From contig CM065818.1 in the NCBI GenBank assembly GCA_033398695.1, positions 33,132,001 to 33,196,000 on the forward strand: a DNA stretch of 64,000 bases. Reading direction: 5' to 3'. This stretch comes from Orobanche coerulescens. Taxonomy: Eukaryota > Streptophyta > Magnoliopsida > Lamiales > Orobanchaceae. Below the pieces are notes generated by a model. It searched no databases. It worked only from the letters and a program-made list of their open reading frames with translations, and was not told where the DNA came from. The translations under genes and the position numbers were made by a program. This document shows positions 1 through 10,130 of this stretch, piece by piece; the first letter of the stretch is position 1, and every line of letters begins with the position of its first letter.

Positions 1-141
1 CTGTGCACTAAGCTGGGGGTCTTCACGGAAACAGCCTCCCTACCGTAATAAGTAGGGGCATGGTCTGCGTACATCTTACCCTCCCCAGACCCTGCTCTGA
101 GCGGGATATACTGGGTTTGTTTGGTTTGGTTTGGTTTGGTT
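1..141 (+). mobile_element. SINE 3' body and tail (5' part outside window)
   Basis: The stretch reads as the body of an angiosperm tRNA-derived SINE. It has the conserved block around GGTCTGCGTACATCTTACCC, then CCCCAGACCC and a GGGATATACTGGGT block, and then a simple-sequence tail. The tail is TTTGG-type (GGTTT repeated about five times, 117-141) rather than poly(A) or TTG. The tRNA-like head with A and B boxes would lie left of the window. It sits inside the CACTA element that ends at 2261, so it probably inserted into an intron of that element. The family assignment is by recognition of the core block only. Confidence 0.7.
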
Positions 142-142
142 T

Positions 143-335
143 ATGTTCAGAAACAGTTCAGTTTGAGTAATTTGGAATAGACTTTATTCAAATATTCCAT
201 TTTTCTGGAAAACCAAGTCAAAATTTAGAAAACAATCTCAGATTGTCTTCCAAATTTGAACTGGAGTATTCCAAAAATTTGGAATAATGGAATACCGCAT
301 GTTCCAAATTAAAAAACTGGACTGTTTCTGAACAT
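143..335. repeat. 193-bp fold-back (MITE-like) element
   Basis: The arms at 143-164 and 314-335 are inverted copies matching at 21 of 22 positions (arm begins ATGTTCAGAAACAG). The interior is AT-rich with repeated TGGAATA words. It directly abuts the SINE tail, and no clear target duplication is visible. It could be a small non-autonomous DNA transposon or the end of a larger one, because TGGAATAC words continue to about 420. Confidence 0.5.
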
Positions 336-480
336 GTTTTCTATAATTTTCCATATTTTTCTGAAAACTGAATATTTTGGAATACTCTTGAAAAATTTAG
401 AATAGAATAATGGAATACTTTTCTGTAACTAAACAGGCCCTTAGTTTCTCATATTTATTACCAGTACATCTCTTTTGTAG

Positions 481-1014
481 TGTCCAAAGCAACCTAGATT
501 TTTTGAATATGGCTACTACGTGATGAAATATATCGAAGATATCGTTAAGGATGTGAACATTCTTAAAAATAATGTAAGTATCGAAATTTTTTAGATTTTG
601 TCTACGCTCGCAATTAAAAGTATCTCACTTTTCTTACAACATTTTGGTTAGGCATTATTTCACCTCAAGTATTTAGTTTCTTGGATCAAACCAAGAGAGC
701 AATATCTCGCCCCGTTTGCTTCATTATTTAGTTTTCATTAAGTTTACAAATGCTCAATTCTTTCTGTTGACAATCTTATTTTTGTGAATTTGAAATGAAA
801 GTTCAAGGGAATCAATAACTACAGCATGAAAGATCTTTCGGAACTACGTGATCGATGGGCTACATATGTTTCCAAGTTAATTACAGCTTACAATCGTGAG
901 GTAATTTTAATATGAGTAATTTATATACAAAATTCTTCTGAATATCTATGGATCATTAGTTAGATATAGTATGTTAATTGATTCTTTACACTTGTACAGG
1001 TGAGAAAAACTTGA
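481..1014 (+). pseudogene. CACTA-1 Ulp1-like (C48 peptidase) C-terminal exons
   Basis: Three exons can be read with GT-AG borders: 481-573 after an acceptor at 479-480, 802-900, and 1000-1014 ending in TGA. The first exon encodes CPKQPRFFEYGYYVMKYIED, matching the Gln plus (D/E)CG-YYVM signature of Ulp1/SUMO-protease domains carried by plant CACTA transposons. The family's catalytic cysteine in the ECG motif is tyrosine here (FFEYGYYV), so the peptidase should be inactive. The second exon carries the usual C-terminal helix (SELRDRWATYV). The frame is open across the junctions. Earlier exons with the His and Asp of the triad are not visible in the window. Domain identity is fairly secure; whether it was ever functional in this copy is unknown. 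Confidence 0.7.
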
Positions 1015-1329
1015 AGTTGTTGAACATGTAGGTGGGACAAATTGATGTTGCTGATGTTTGGAGTTGTTAGATATGTTTTGTATGCTTAAAATTCATTGTT
1101 GAAACTTGGTTGAAGTGTTTTGTTAGTAGTTTAATTTTCTTTATCTACAATTTTTTTTGCGAAAGAAAAAGAGATGTTTGGTAGTATTCTCTTAGTATTC
1201 TGATGGCTGAAATGCCTTGGTCTTAGTATTCTGATGGCTGAAAGTGTGTGTGTTATGTGCAGGTCTGGTAATGTATTTATATGAATGTTAAGAGTGAATT
1301 CTGGTTGCCTTGTCTTCAAACACACAGAG

Positions 1330-1352
1330 TGCTGCTGCTGCTGCTGCTGCTG
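1330..1352 (+). repeat. (CTG)n microsatellite
   Basis: About seven uninterrupted GCT/CTG units lie in the 3' non-coding part of CACTA-1, followed to about 1620 by looser reiterations of words such as TGCTGTGCT and TTCTAATGTGAATTCTT. There is no reading frame of note. The stretch 1015-1900 is otherwise transposon 3' sequence without a recognisable gene. Confidence 0.8.
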
Positions 1353-1904
1353 TGTATTTATAGTATTCTGGTTTTGTCCTAGGGGATGAATGCTGCTGGT
1401 GCTGTGGCACTATTCTAATGTTGCTGTAGTGCTGTGCTCTGTCTTAGATTATGAGTTGTACTGATGTGCTCTTTTACTGCTGTGCTAATGTGAATTCTTT
1501 GATTCTAATGTGAATTCTTAGATTTTGAGTTGTAGTGATGTATTGCTGTGCTCTTTACTACGATTCTGTAGTGCTTTGATTTCGTTCTAATAGTATTTTA
1601 ATAAGATTTTTAGTTTTGTATTCTCTGCTCTTTTTTTCGAGACTAAAACGTCATCGACTGATGTTGATTATTCAATTTAACAATGTAACGCTTTGATTTC
1701 TTTCTAGTAGTAGTTTAATAAGATTTTTTTGTTATGTATTCTCTGCTCTTTTTTTCGTTCTATTTTTAGTTTTGTATTCTCTGCTATCCTTTTTCTGTTT
1801 GACAATTTTAATTTATGGAAATTTTTTTCATGTAATTAAACAAAAAAATGTAGTTAAGATAAAAATAGAATTGAGATAAAAATAGATTTTTTTTTCACAA
1901 ATCT

Positions 1905-2261
1905 GAACATATACTGACACTAAAATAGTGTCAGTAATTATTTTTACTGACACTTTATATTAGTGTCAGTAATGCTAAAGTTGAACATACCGACACTAAT
2001 GTTTAGTGTCGCAATATTAGTTTCAAGAAATACGACACTAATGTTTAGTGTCGATAAAAATAATTATCGACACTTTTTTTAAAGGTCGAGAAAATAATTA
2101 TCGACACTTTTTAGTGTCGATTTACCGACACTTGTACATCGACACTAAAAATTAGTGTCGGTATTTTTTGGCTTTAGCATTACTGACACAATTATAAAGT
2201 GTCAGTGAAAATAATTAGTGACACTATTTTAGTGTCAGTAAAGGGGATATTTGTACTAGTG
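1905..2261. repeat. CACTA-1 subterminal repeat array
   Basis: Words of the type CTGACACT / AGTGTCAG and CGACACT / AGTGTCG occur about 20 times in both orientations over some 350 bp and can form nested hairpins. In En/Spm-type elements such subterminal motifs are transposase-binding sites; that role is inferred from the family. The array ends at the TACTAGTG terminus. Confidence 0.8.
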
Positions 2262-2264
2262 AGT

Positions 2265-2665
2265 GTAGCCATAGTGTTAAAGTTGTTAAAGATGTCAAAG
2301 TGTTTCACAATTTAATGTTACAATAGACCTCATGAGTGTTAGCATAGGCCTACAGCTACACAAACATTTGTGTCACTAAATATATAAAAGTGTGGCCTTA
2401 AGTCTACAGCAACACAAAATCTAGTGTAGGCACTAGGCACAGACAAGAAATGTGTTGGCATAGGGGTCTATTGTTACACCTTTATCACATGTTACCATAA
2501 ACAAGAAAAGTGTTACCTTAGACCCCTATGGTTGCGGCCGTTTTTGTAACACCTTCAAATTTGGTCAAAGTGTAGCCGTAGCCTGTTTTTTGGCCTTCAG
2601 CAACACTTTTTGGACTTTTGAACACAGTTTTTCAGGTGTTGCTGAAACCCATATACGCTGTAGTG
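2265..2665. mobile_element. CACTA-2: 3' end fragment
   Basis: The right terminus is CGCTGTAGTG ending at 2665; its complement starts CACTACAGCGTATATGGG, a CACTA terminus different from those of CACTA-1 and CACTA-3. The 400 bp inside it carry a second type of subterminal motif (GTGTTGCCATAGGCC-like, both orientations, for example around 2330, 2390, 2470 and 2510). The left part is lost to CACTA-1 or lies beyond it outside the window. The 3 bp after the terminus (TTT) are the likely target duplication. The sequence beyond (2669-2711) is Copia reverse transcriptase, so CACTA-2 inserted into Copia G. Confidence 0.75.
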
Positions 2666-2668
2666 TTT

Positions 2669-2711
2669 TAATCCTTCAGGGATTTTCATGTATATGTCAT
2701 TATCAAGTGAC
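2669..2711 (-). pseudogene. Copia G reverse transcriptase, 43-bp island between two CACTAs
   Basis: Read on the minus strand this short piece encodes DNDIYMKIPEGL, part of the Copia RT block that follows the MDVKTAFLNG motif in relatives. Its upstream continuation lies at 33196, on the other side of CACTA-3, where the minus strand reads into LYGSL with the same frame. The GAC at 2709-2711 and at 33196-33198 is the CACTA-3 target duplication. The downstream RT and RNase H of this copy lie beyond CACTA-2, left of the window. Confidence 0.8.
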
Positions 2712-2936
2712 CACTACGCCATAGATGGCCTACAACAACCCTGAAACTGTGTTACCATAGACCTGATTTAATGTTGCCTTAGCCCCAGAAAGGGCAAAGA
2801 TAACACCAAAAGTGTGTTGTGTTCTCAGCAGTTGCCTTTGACCACAAAGGCAACATGCGAACGGCCTAAGGTAACACCCTGTTCTCATGTTACCATAGTA
2901 GCCTATGGCAACATATTTAGGACCCTATTGCAACAT
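2712..2936. repeat. CACTA-3 left subterminal repeats
   Basis: About 225 bp between the left terminus and the Gypsy B insertion carry repeated GTTACC-ATAG / GGCAACA words in both orientations. The same vocabulary resumes just right of Gypsy B (GTGTTGCAATAGACG at 30146-30160) and again at 33012-33195. This continuity shows that Gypsy B inserted within the subterminal region. Confidence 0.75.
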
Positions 2937-2941
2937 TTTAT

Positions 2942-3444
2942 TGTAATATCCGCGATTTTAATTTCCAATAATTTTCTTTTTTTTTCGCGGGAGTCTGTTT
3001 TGATGAATTGCTTCTGACCGTTCATTCTGAGAATGTTTAATTCTGCACTTTTCGACGTTCGAGTTCGTTTCGGTGTCGTTTTGTTGAGTTCCGTACATTT
3101 AGCTACTTTTCCGCACTTGAGTTCGATTCTTGCGAATCTCGTCCGAAACTGTTGTTTCGAGTTTCTTGTAAATTCATTTAATGTTATTATTCATGTTGCG
3201 AGCTTTGGTTTGGTGTTTCGATCGTGTATCGCGTATTTCGGACGTTTTGGGCCATTTTTATAATTTCTCAAAGTTTGGGGTAATTATTTTCCGTTGTTGA
3301 ATTTCGAGCCTTCGGGTGGTCGGAATCGTGTGTTCTCTTAGTGCTCGAATTCGTCTTTGCGAGTACTTCAGAATCAGATCTTCGATTCGCATTCGTTCGG
3401 AGCTGGGTCGTCCAGCCATCGGAGTTGGCCCCGGCCGAGTCATG
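2942..3444 (+). repeat. Gypsy B 5' LTR, first segment
   Basis: This matches the start of the 3' LTR at 27292-27800 nearly base for base. It is interrupted after TCATG (3440-3444) by Gypsy A and resumes at 22307. Confidence 0.9.
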
Positions 3445-4293
3445 TGTAATATCCGGATTTATTGTTGTGTACTTCATCTGTATTTGAACCCTGTATTATT
3501 CGGAATTGTGATCTCGATAATTGGAGTATGATATTTCTCACATTTGTATCCTTGTACATAAGTATAACATCATCCAAAATTTCTCATGCAAACTCGTGAT
3601 AGCGCACGCTAAGAATGTAGCTTAACGTGCGTTATCGGGCTACAACCAGCACACGCTACGAATGAAGAATTTGCGTGCGTTAGACAGTTAATTATTGAGC
3701 TAGACGGATAGCACATGCGCCAGCCGGAAGTGGGTCCGGATAAGATTCCCGCGGGCGGAACTGGACAATTTTGGAGTCAACTCTTATTTAGCGTACGCTA
3801 AGGGAAGTAGGGTAGCGTGCGCTAACCAGCTTTGTGCAGAAACTTTATTTAAGGGACAACACTCCATTTCTTCTTGTTTCCTTCACTCGTCCTCATTACT
3901 TGATAGTCCAGAGAGCCTATTATCCTCTTTAAACACACTTAGAACACATCTACCTGATCATTGGGGATTGAATGTCACTTGTGATTGATCATTGAAGTGG
4001 GGAAACACCTTGGATTGGCATACAAACAACCGGAGTTGGATTCTACCTTTTTGACTCAGTGTTATCTTCATATTACGGAATGTTAATTCTTTCTCTAGCC
4101 TTAGATTCGTGTTCTGAAGAGTTAGATGAATCATGCTATCAAGATATTGAGTGCCATTGATGAATTATTCAACAATCATCATGCTTAGAAGTGGGAATGA
4201 TTATCCTTATATTTCGTCGTTGAAACATCGTAGTTGGAATTGTTAGTTCACCTTCAAGATGAAGTATGAATATGATAATGATAATGGAATCTA
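3445..4293 (+). repeat. Gypsy A 5' LTR, first segment
   Basis: This matches 20101-20923 of the 3' LTR, with a first block of AGCGTACGCT-like words at 3600-3830. It is interrupted after ATCTA (4289-4293) by Copia C. Confidence 0.9.
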
Positions 4294-6261
4294 TGTTGGG
4301 ATTCGGTGCCTAAAACGAAGGCCCAGCGGAAGCGGTAAAACGAAAATTAATTCGATCCGAATCCCTACGATGATCGATCGAGCTACGTATATACGAATAT
4401 ATAAACGAAAAGCAAGAGTTGTAAAAAACTAACCCTCTAAGTCTGTTGATTAAATGGTAACCTTCTCTTGAGCTATTCCCCAAGCTCTTGAACGATCCAA
4501 CGCCGAAAGCACCGCGTCTCTACTTGCCACGCGCCGGAGAAACGAACGGAATGACAACACCTTGCTATCCTCCGAGGATACGGCTAGAGCTAGGTGATGA
4601 AGCTATATATGTAAAGATTACTACACTCTAAGTGTTTTAATCTTACTCTCTCTTTATGTCTTGATATTTTTCTCTAAGAAAACAAGAACAAGGTTGAAGA
4701 AGAAGATGACTAAAGAGAAAACAATTTTCTCTCTCTCTCTCAAACTCAATGATACGTAAATGCCAAGAAGTATTGTGAGGATGAGAGATCAAAGTCTTGT
4801 ATATATTCTTATTCAACCCACATGAATACAAATACATATATCATGATTTGATTCCCCATATAATGTATATGATACTTGTCCCCTCAATCACATGAGATTC
4901 CAAAACCATGATGGGGACAAGTCAATACACACACATGGTAATAAGTGGGGTTGGCCCATGCTAGAAAACGGTCGAGTTCGGTTCGCTTTGACTCCGTGAG
5001 TCCAAACAGATAAACTCCTATTCCGCTCCGATGTATTTATGTCGTTTAATTAATCCAATTAATTAAACATATCAAATACAAAATAACATAATTAATTTCT
5101 CCAAGAAATAATTATATTCATGAATTAAATTAATCACCCAAGAATTTATTTAATTCATTAGCCGTAAATCAATTTATCCAATAAATCGATTTAAACATCC
5201 AATGTTCCAAAATTAGATATCCAATATCTAATATTCATAATGAGATAATTAGCTCGATTCATTCCGTTGTCAATCCTAATGCGCGACTCGGTAGGTCCGT
5301 CTCGACGGCAATGGGAGGAACCAAAGAGTAGTAGCACCACCTAGCCACCGGTGGCCTACACTGCACTCTGATCGAGAACGAATGATTGGGATCATTCAAG
5401 AACCATTCTCCGTGAATACCAAGATAACGTATAAACCCTTCTTTCAAATGTCCCGATCAAGTTATAGGGTCACGGCTACCAAACCATATCTCAGATTGAC
5501 GCTATGCATGCGTTAATGCAAATCGAGATCATCGAGTGCCGTGTATCTAATACAACTAGCTCCAATGCTTTGGCCAAAGACTTATGATCTCATTTGCCAA
5601 TAACCGCATAGGACATATAACCCGCTCACTAACGGGAGAAAGAATTCTATCTTGGTATTCGGTAGGACTGCTACTTGCCCGCCAAGATGCACGTCGAGGT
5701 TGAGCCCCGCCTTAGGTTTACGGTGGTCGAACTACTCTAATGAAAATCTTGACGTCACAAGCACATCCCTACTAAATCCTCAAGTCGAAGGTTCACGAAT
5801 ACCTATCACAACCTTTCGATTCCGTCATTGACAAATTCCGAGTGAAATCCATGTGACGAATCGAGGGTGAGTCGGTTCGAGTATACTAATCCAATTAGCA
5901 TACCTATAACGTGTGCTCCCACTAACCATTAGTGTTCGATGTGCACTCTCCATGTCAAAGAACACGTCATACAAGTCTTCACATAAACTTAACGCCTACC
6001 AAGTTTCATCGACTTGCGACCATTAAGTATTTGAGCTATAACCTTTCCAAAGGCCGACCCCTTATCCAATAAGGAGTGGAACGCTTTTGCTCTCAAATAC
6101 ATGGACTAGTTTCTATATGTTTATTTACGAGTTAGGAATGCCAAGAACTACCAAGAAATAAAGAAACATTCATTTGCCTTATATAAATGGTTTACATAAT
6201 TACAAGTACAATGCCCTCACTCAACAACCTCCGAGTGGCATTCGAGGGCATACTCCTAACA
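4294..6261 (-). repeat. Copia C 3' LTR
   Basis: The 1968-bp LTR starts TGTTGGG and ends CTAACA. It differs from its partner at 11785-13752 by scattered substitutions and small indels (for example around 5300, 5650 and 5830). Confidence 0.92.
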
Positions 6262-6276
6262 ATCTCCCACTTGCAC
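6262..6276 (-). promoter_or_regulatory. Copia C polypurine tract
   Basis: On the minus strand GTGCAAGTGGGAGAT abuts the 3' LTR. The same AAGTGGGAGAT core is used by Copia D at 39738. The tract primes plus-strand DNA synthesis in the family. Confidence 0.8.
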
Positions 6277-6331
6277 TCAATGCCACACACTATGGTATCT
6301 AATACCCATGTTCTCCAGATGACGCTCCAAG

Positions 6332-8880
6332 CTAGTCTCGAGATAGTGGCTTGGTCGGTGGATCGGCGACGTTGTCGGCCGAGTCTACTCTATGCAAGAC
6401 AATGTATCCCTTGCGAACAAATTCTCTTACGAGATGATACTTCCTCTCAATATGTTTGGTGTTGTGAAACCTCGGCTCCTTGGCACGGCTACTCCGTCGT
6501 TGTCGCAAAGACAAATGAACAGCAAACAAAGACATGGTATCATTTGAAGTTCTCCTAGAAACTTCTTAATCCGTAACCCTTCCTTGAAGCCTCCGAGGTC
6601 GCTTGATACTCACCGACAGTGGAATCGTGATCGCGCTTGCTTGGCACTACGCCAAGATATCGCTCCTCCATTAAGAGTAAATATGTAGCAGTGGACATCG
6701 AGTCGTCCTTCGCCCTTGAAGTCCGAATCGGTGAATCCCACCACATCCAATTCTCCACCGCCATACATTAGAACCATATCTCTAGTCCTTCTTAAGTACT
6801 TGAGAACGTTCTTTACTGCACCCAATGTTCCTACCCGGGTTTGCTCAAACTTACTCACCACGCTTACAGCATGCGCGATGTCAGGTCTTGTACACAACAT
6901 AGCATACATAAGGCTACCCACGGCCGAATCATATGGTATATTACTCATTTCCTTTCGTTGTTCCTCACTTTGAGGACACATCTTCAAGGTGAGTTTTATT
7001 CCATGTCGCATCGGTAGGAACCCTCTTTTAGAATCATCCATCTTAAATCGCTTTAAGATCTTATCTATATAGAGGGCTTGGGAAAGGCCTATTGTTCTCT
7101 TCGCTCTATCCTGGTAGAGTCGAATACCAAGAATATAGGTTGCTTCTCCCAAGTCTTTCATGGAGAAATTACTCAAAGCCAAGCTTACGTAATCGAGCAT
7201 TCCCACATCATTTCCTATTAGTAGAATGTCATCTACATATAGTACTAAGAATGCGATCTTGCTCCCACTAACCTTCTTGTATACACAAGGTTCCTCTTCA
7301 TTTTGCACGAATTCAAACTCTTTGACCGCCTCGTCAAAACGAAGGTTCCAACTACGCGACGCTTGCTTCACCCATAAATGGAACGCTGGAGCTTGCACAC
7401 TTTCGAATATCGACTTGACACAAAGCCTTTAGGCTGCTCCATATAGATTTCCTCCTCGAGGAATCCATTAAGGAAAGCCGTCTTTACGTCCATTTGCCAT
7501 ATCTCATAATCGTGGTAGGCAGCTATAGCAAGCATCATGCGAATAGACTTGATCATGGCTACGGGCGAGAAGGTATCGTGGTAATCGATCCCTTCCTTTC
7601 GGGTATAACCCTTTGCCACAAGCCCGGCCTTATAGGCGTAACCTTGCCATCACCATCGCCTTTTCTCTTGTAGATCCACTTGTTCCCACAGGCACTATGC
7701 CCTTGGGGCGGTCTACTAGAGTCCAGACTGATTGACATGCATCGAGTCTATCTCGGCTTCCATAGCTTCACGCCATTTCGCGAGTCTACATCCACCATCG
7801 CTTGGTCATAGGTCGTCGGGTCGGTCTCTTGGCTATCACTTGGAACCTCATGGAGACCCGGCTCCTCCAAGTGCACAAGCCCATACCTCTCGTAAATGAG
7901 ACACCCTACTAGACCTACGAGGTGGTTGTACTTGTGTTTCGAAAGTTCGGTTCCAGCTTTCTTGCACAGTGTCTCTCGAGGAGTTTCATTGTATTCTTCT
8001 AAAGAAATACTTCTACCCGCTCCGCCTTCTGAATGAACTCATCTTCCAGAAGTGTGCTTGTAAAGCAACAATGATCCTTCGATCTTCGGGCATGTAGAAT
8101 AGATATCCCATCGTCCCGCACGGAATCCAATGAAACGTCCCTTCGCACCTAGCTTCCAACTTTTCCACCTTAGTCTTCTTGACATAGGCGGGACATCCCC
8201 AAATCCTAATATGATTAAGACTTGGTTTCCTTCCTTCCCACATCTCATGTGGAGTTTTAGGAATGGATTTAGAAGGACATCTGTTCAAGATATACGCGGC
8301 GATCAGTGCATACCCCACTGTAAATCGGCAAGTCAAGATAGCTCAACATGGAACGGACCATGTTCAACAGTGGTCCGGTTCCTTCTTTACGACACACCAT
8401 TTAACCGAGGAGTACTGGAGGTGTTAGTTGTGAAACTATTCCATGTTCCTTAAGGAACTCACAAACTCCGTACTCATATACTCACCACCTCGGTCCGACC
8501 AAGTGCTTTGATATGATTACCGCTTGTTTCGACTAGGCCTTGAATTCTGGAATTTCTCAAAGGCCTCGGATTTATGTTTCATTAAGTATACATAACCATA
8601 CCTAGTATGATCATCGTAAACGTAATGAAATATTGATATCCGTCACGTCGCTTCCAAAGCACCACATACATCGGTATGGATTAATCCCGATTTATCGCGG
8701 CTCTTTGAAATGTCCCTTTGAAGGGGACTTAGTCATTTTGCCTTTAAGGCAAGATTCACAAGTAGGAAAGGTATCCGATCCCAATGGACCCATAAGTCCA
8801 TCTTTTTCCATCTTGTAAACCTTGGTCGACCAACATGACCAAGTCTAAGATGCCATTTCAAAACTTGATTGGTTTCATCC
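6332..8880 (-). pseudogene. Copia C pol remnant (INT, RT, RNase H)
   Basis: Minus-strand Pol pieces in the Copia order. Near 8880-8560 is the HHCC end of integrase (WHLRLGHVG); at 8336-8013 the integrase C-terminal part (ILNRCPSKSIPKTPHEMW); at 7619-7368 the RT start (DTFSPVAMIKS, WQMDVKTAFLNG). At 7398-6610 are RT with the catalytic YVDD (residues 54-57 of that piece) and the connection CTRPDIAHAVS. At 6535-6332 is the RNase H end (ADPPTKPL). Frames change several times and stops are frequent, so no product is possible. The wording resembles Tork/Tar/Angela-type Copia elements; the lineage is not certain. Reverse transcription and integration would be the roles of an intact copy. Confidence 0.85.
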
Positions 8881-9241
8881 CTACCGCTTTTCTAGTTATA
8901 GTATTCACAACTACTTTGTTTTGAGATTTAGATGATACAATACATTCAACAATGTAGCAAGATCCACTAGTTTATTTCTAAAATAAATTTTGCAGAACCA
9001 TCACCAATGAAAAATGAAAAGCCTTTTCGGTCCATGACCGAATGGATACAATGTTTTTGTGCCCCTTGGGCAAAACAAGTACATCTTCTAAAGTCAAAAC
9101 AAAGCCGGATTCTAAACCCAAAAGAAGTGATCCTATGTCGGCCGCCTCGACACTATGCCCGCTCCGACCGTGATCATAACTTCTCCACCTCCAAGCTTCC
9201 TACTTTGTTCCGCATCCCGATTCACGGTACAAATATGAGAA

Positions 9242-10130
9242 CTAGCACTTAATCCAGATATCAGAAGTAGAAAATACGGAGCGTAACAATTTGTTTCCAA
9301 AACTAAAAGTTCTCAGACTAAGTGCCATGAAGAATCGGACAGTCTCTAGCCCAAAGGGCCCACTCACCGCACTTGAGACAAGCATCCTTCTTCTTCTTGT
9401 TCTTTGGAACCATCGGGGCCTTGCCCTTACCCTTAAGGTCCTTAGCATGTGGTCCATCCGCTTCTTGGTCTTTTTCTTCTTATTATTAGACTTAGAAGTC
9501 CGTAAGAAATCACAAGAGCAGACTCCTTCATCCGCGGAGTCTTCATCCGAGACCGAGCAATACAAGTTTGTTCATTAGCCCACTAAATTACATGCAATCT
9601 CATTGCAGTTGAAGTTCATAACAAACCGTGAGAAGGAATCAGGGAGAGACTGTAGGATAAGGTCGGTTTGGAGAGAAGTATCCATTTTAAAATCAAGAGC
9701 CTCCAATCTCTCGATCATGGATATCATTTTGAGGACGTGTTCCCCAACCTTCTCACCTTCCTTCATCCTTGCACCGAACAGTTGCTTGGATATCTCATAT
9801 CTAGCAGTTCTACTATGCTCACCATAAAGCTCGGTTAAGTGAGATAAAATCTGCCTAGCAGAAGTCATTTTCTCATGAGCTCTCTGAAGCTCATTAGACA
9901 TGGAAGCCATCATATAAGCACGGACTTTCACGTCATCCTTAACCCACTTTTCGTGGTTTTCAATCTCTTCCTGATTGGCTCGGTCCGCACAGAGGCGCCG
10001 AATGTCCGTCTCCAAGACGTATCCCAAAGGCTCTATACCGAGGACAATCATCGACGGAGCCAATCCACAAAGTTAGGTCCCATTAAGGTGTTCTTTTCGA
10101 GTAGAATTGCGAGTGGATTCATTGTCATAT
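9242..10130 (-). pseudogene. Copia C gag remnant
   Basis: The minus strand from about 10130 begins MTMNPLAILLEKN and continues GPNFVDWLRR, the start typical of Copia gag (UBN2-like) proteins. After a frame change the body reads 10063-9575 (SARQILSHLTELYGEHS, KQLFGARMKEGEKVGEHV, DLILQSLPDSF). A degenerate zinc knuckle near 9380 reads CLKCGEWALWARDC, where the histidine of CCHC has become leucine. Gag would form the particle and bind element RNA. Frameshifts and stops make it non-functional. Confidence 0.8.

Larger units (their letters stand above)
1..2261 (+). mobile_element. CACTA-1: 3' portion of a CACTA (En/Spm) DNA transposon
   Basis: The right terminus reads TTTGTACTAGTG, ending at 2261; its complement is CACTAGTACAAA, a CACTA-type terminal inverted repeat. 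It is preceded by a dense subterminal array and by the spliced end of an Ulp1-like gene on the same strand, the usual position for that domain in plant CACTA elements. The left terminus is outside the window. A 3-bp target duplication would begin with AGT at 2262. The flanking sequence to the right is the subterminal region of another CACTA, so CACTA-1 probably landed in or next to CACTA-2. Confidence 0.8.

Noticed and set aside
1330..1352. CTG repeat as a polyglutamine or polyleucine coding tract
   Set aside because: It is downstream of the natural stop at 1012-1014 in transposon 3' sequence, and no frame around it is open for long.
4643..5447. Short minus-strand frames in the Copia C LTR as genes
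   Set aside because: They are not conserved in the partner LTR at the same positions, and the sequence is LTR.
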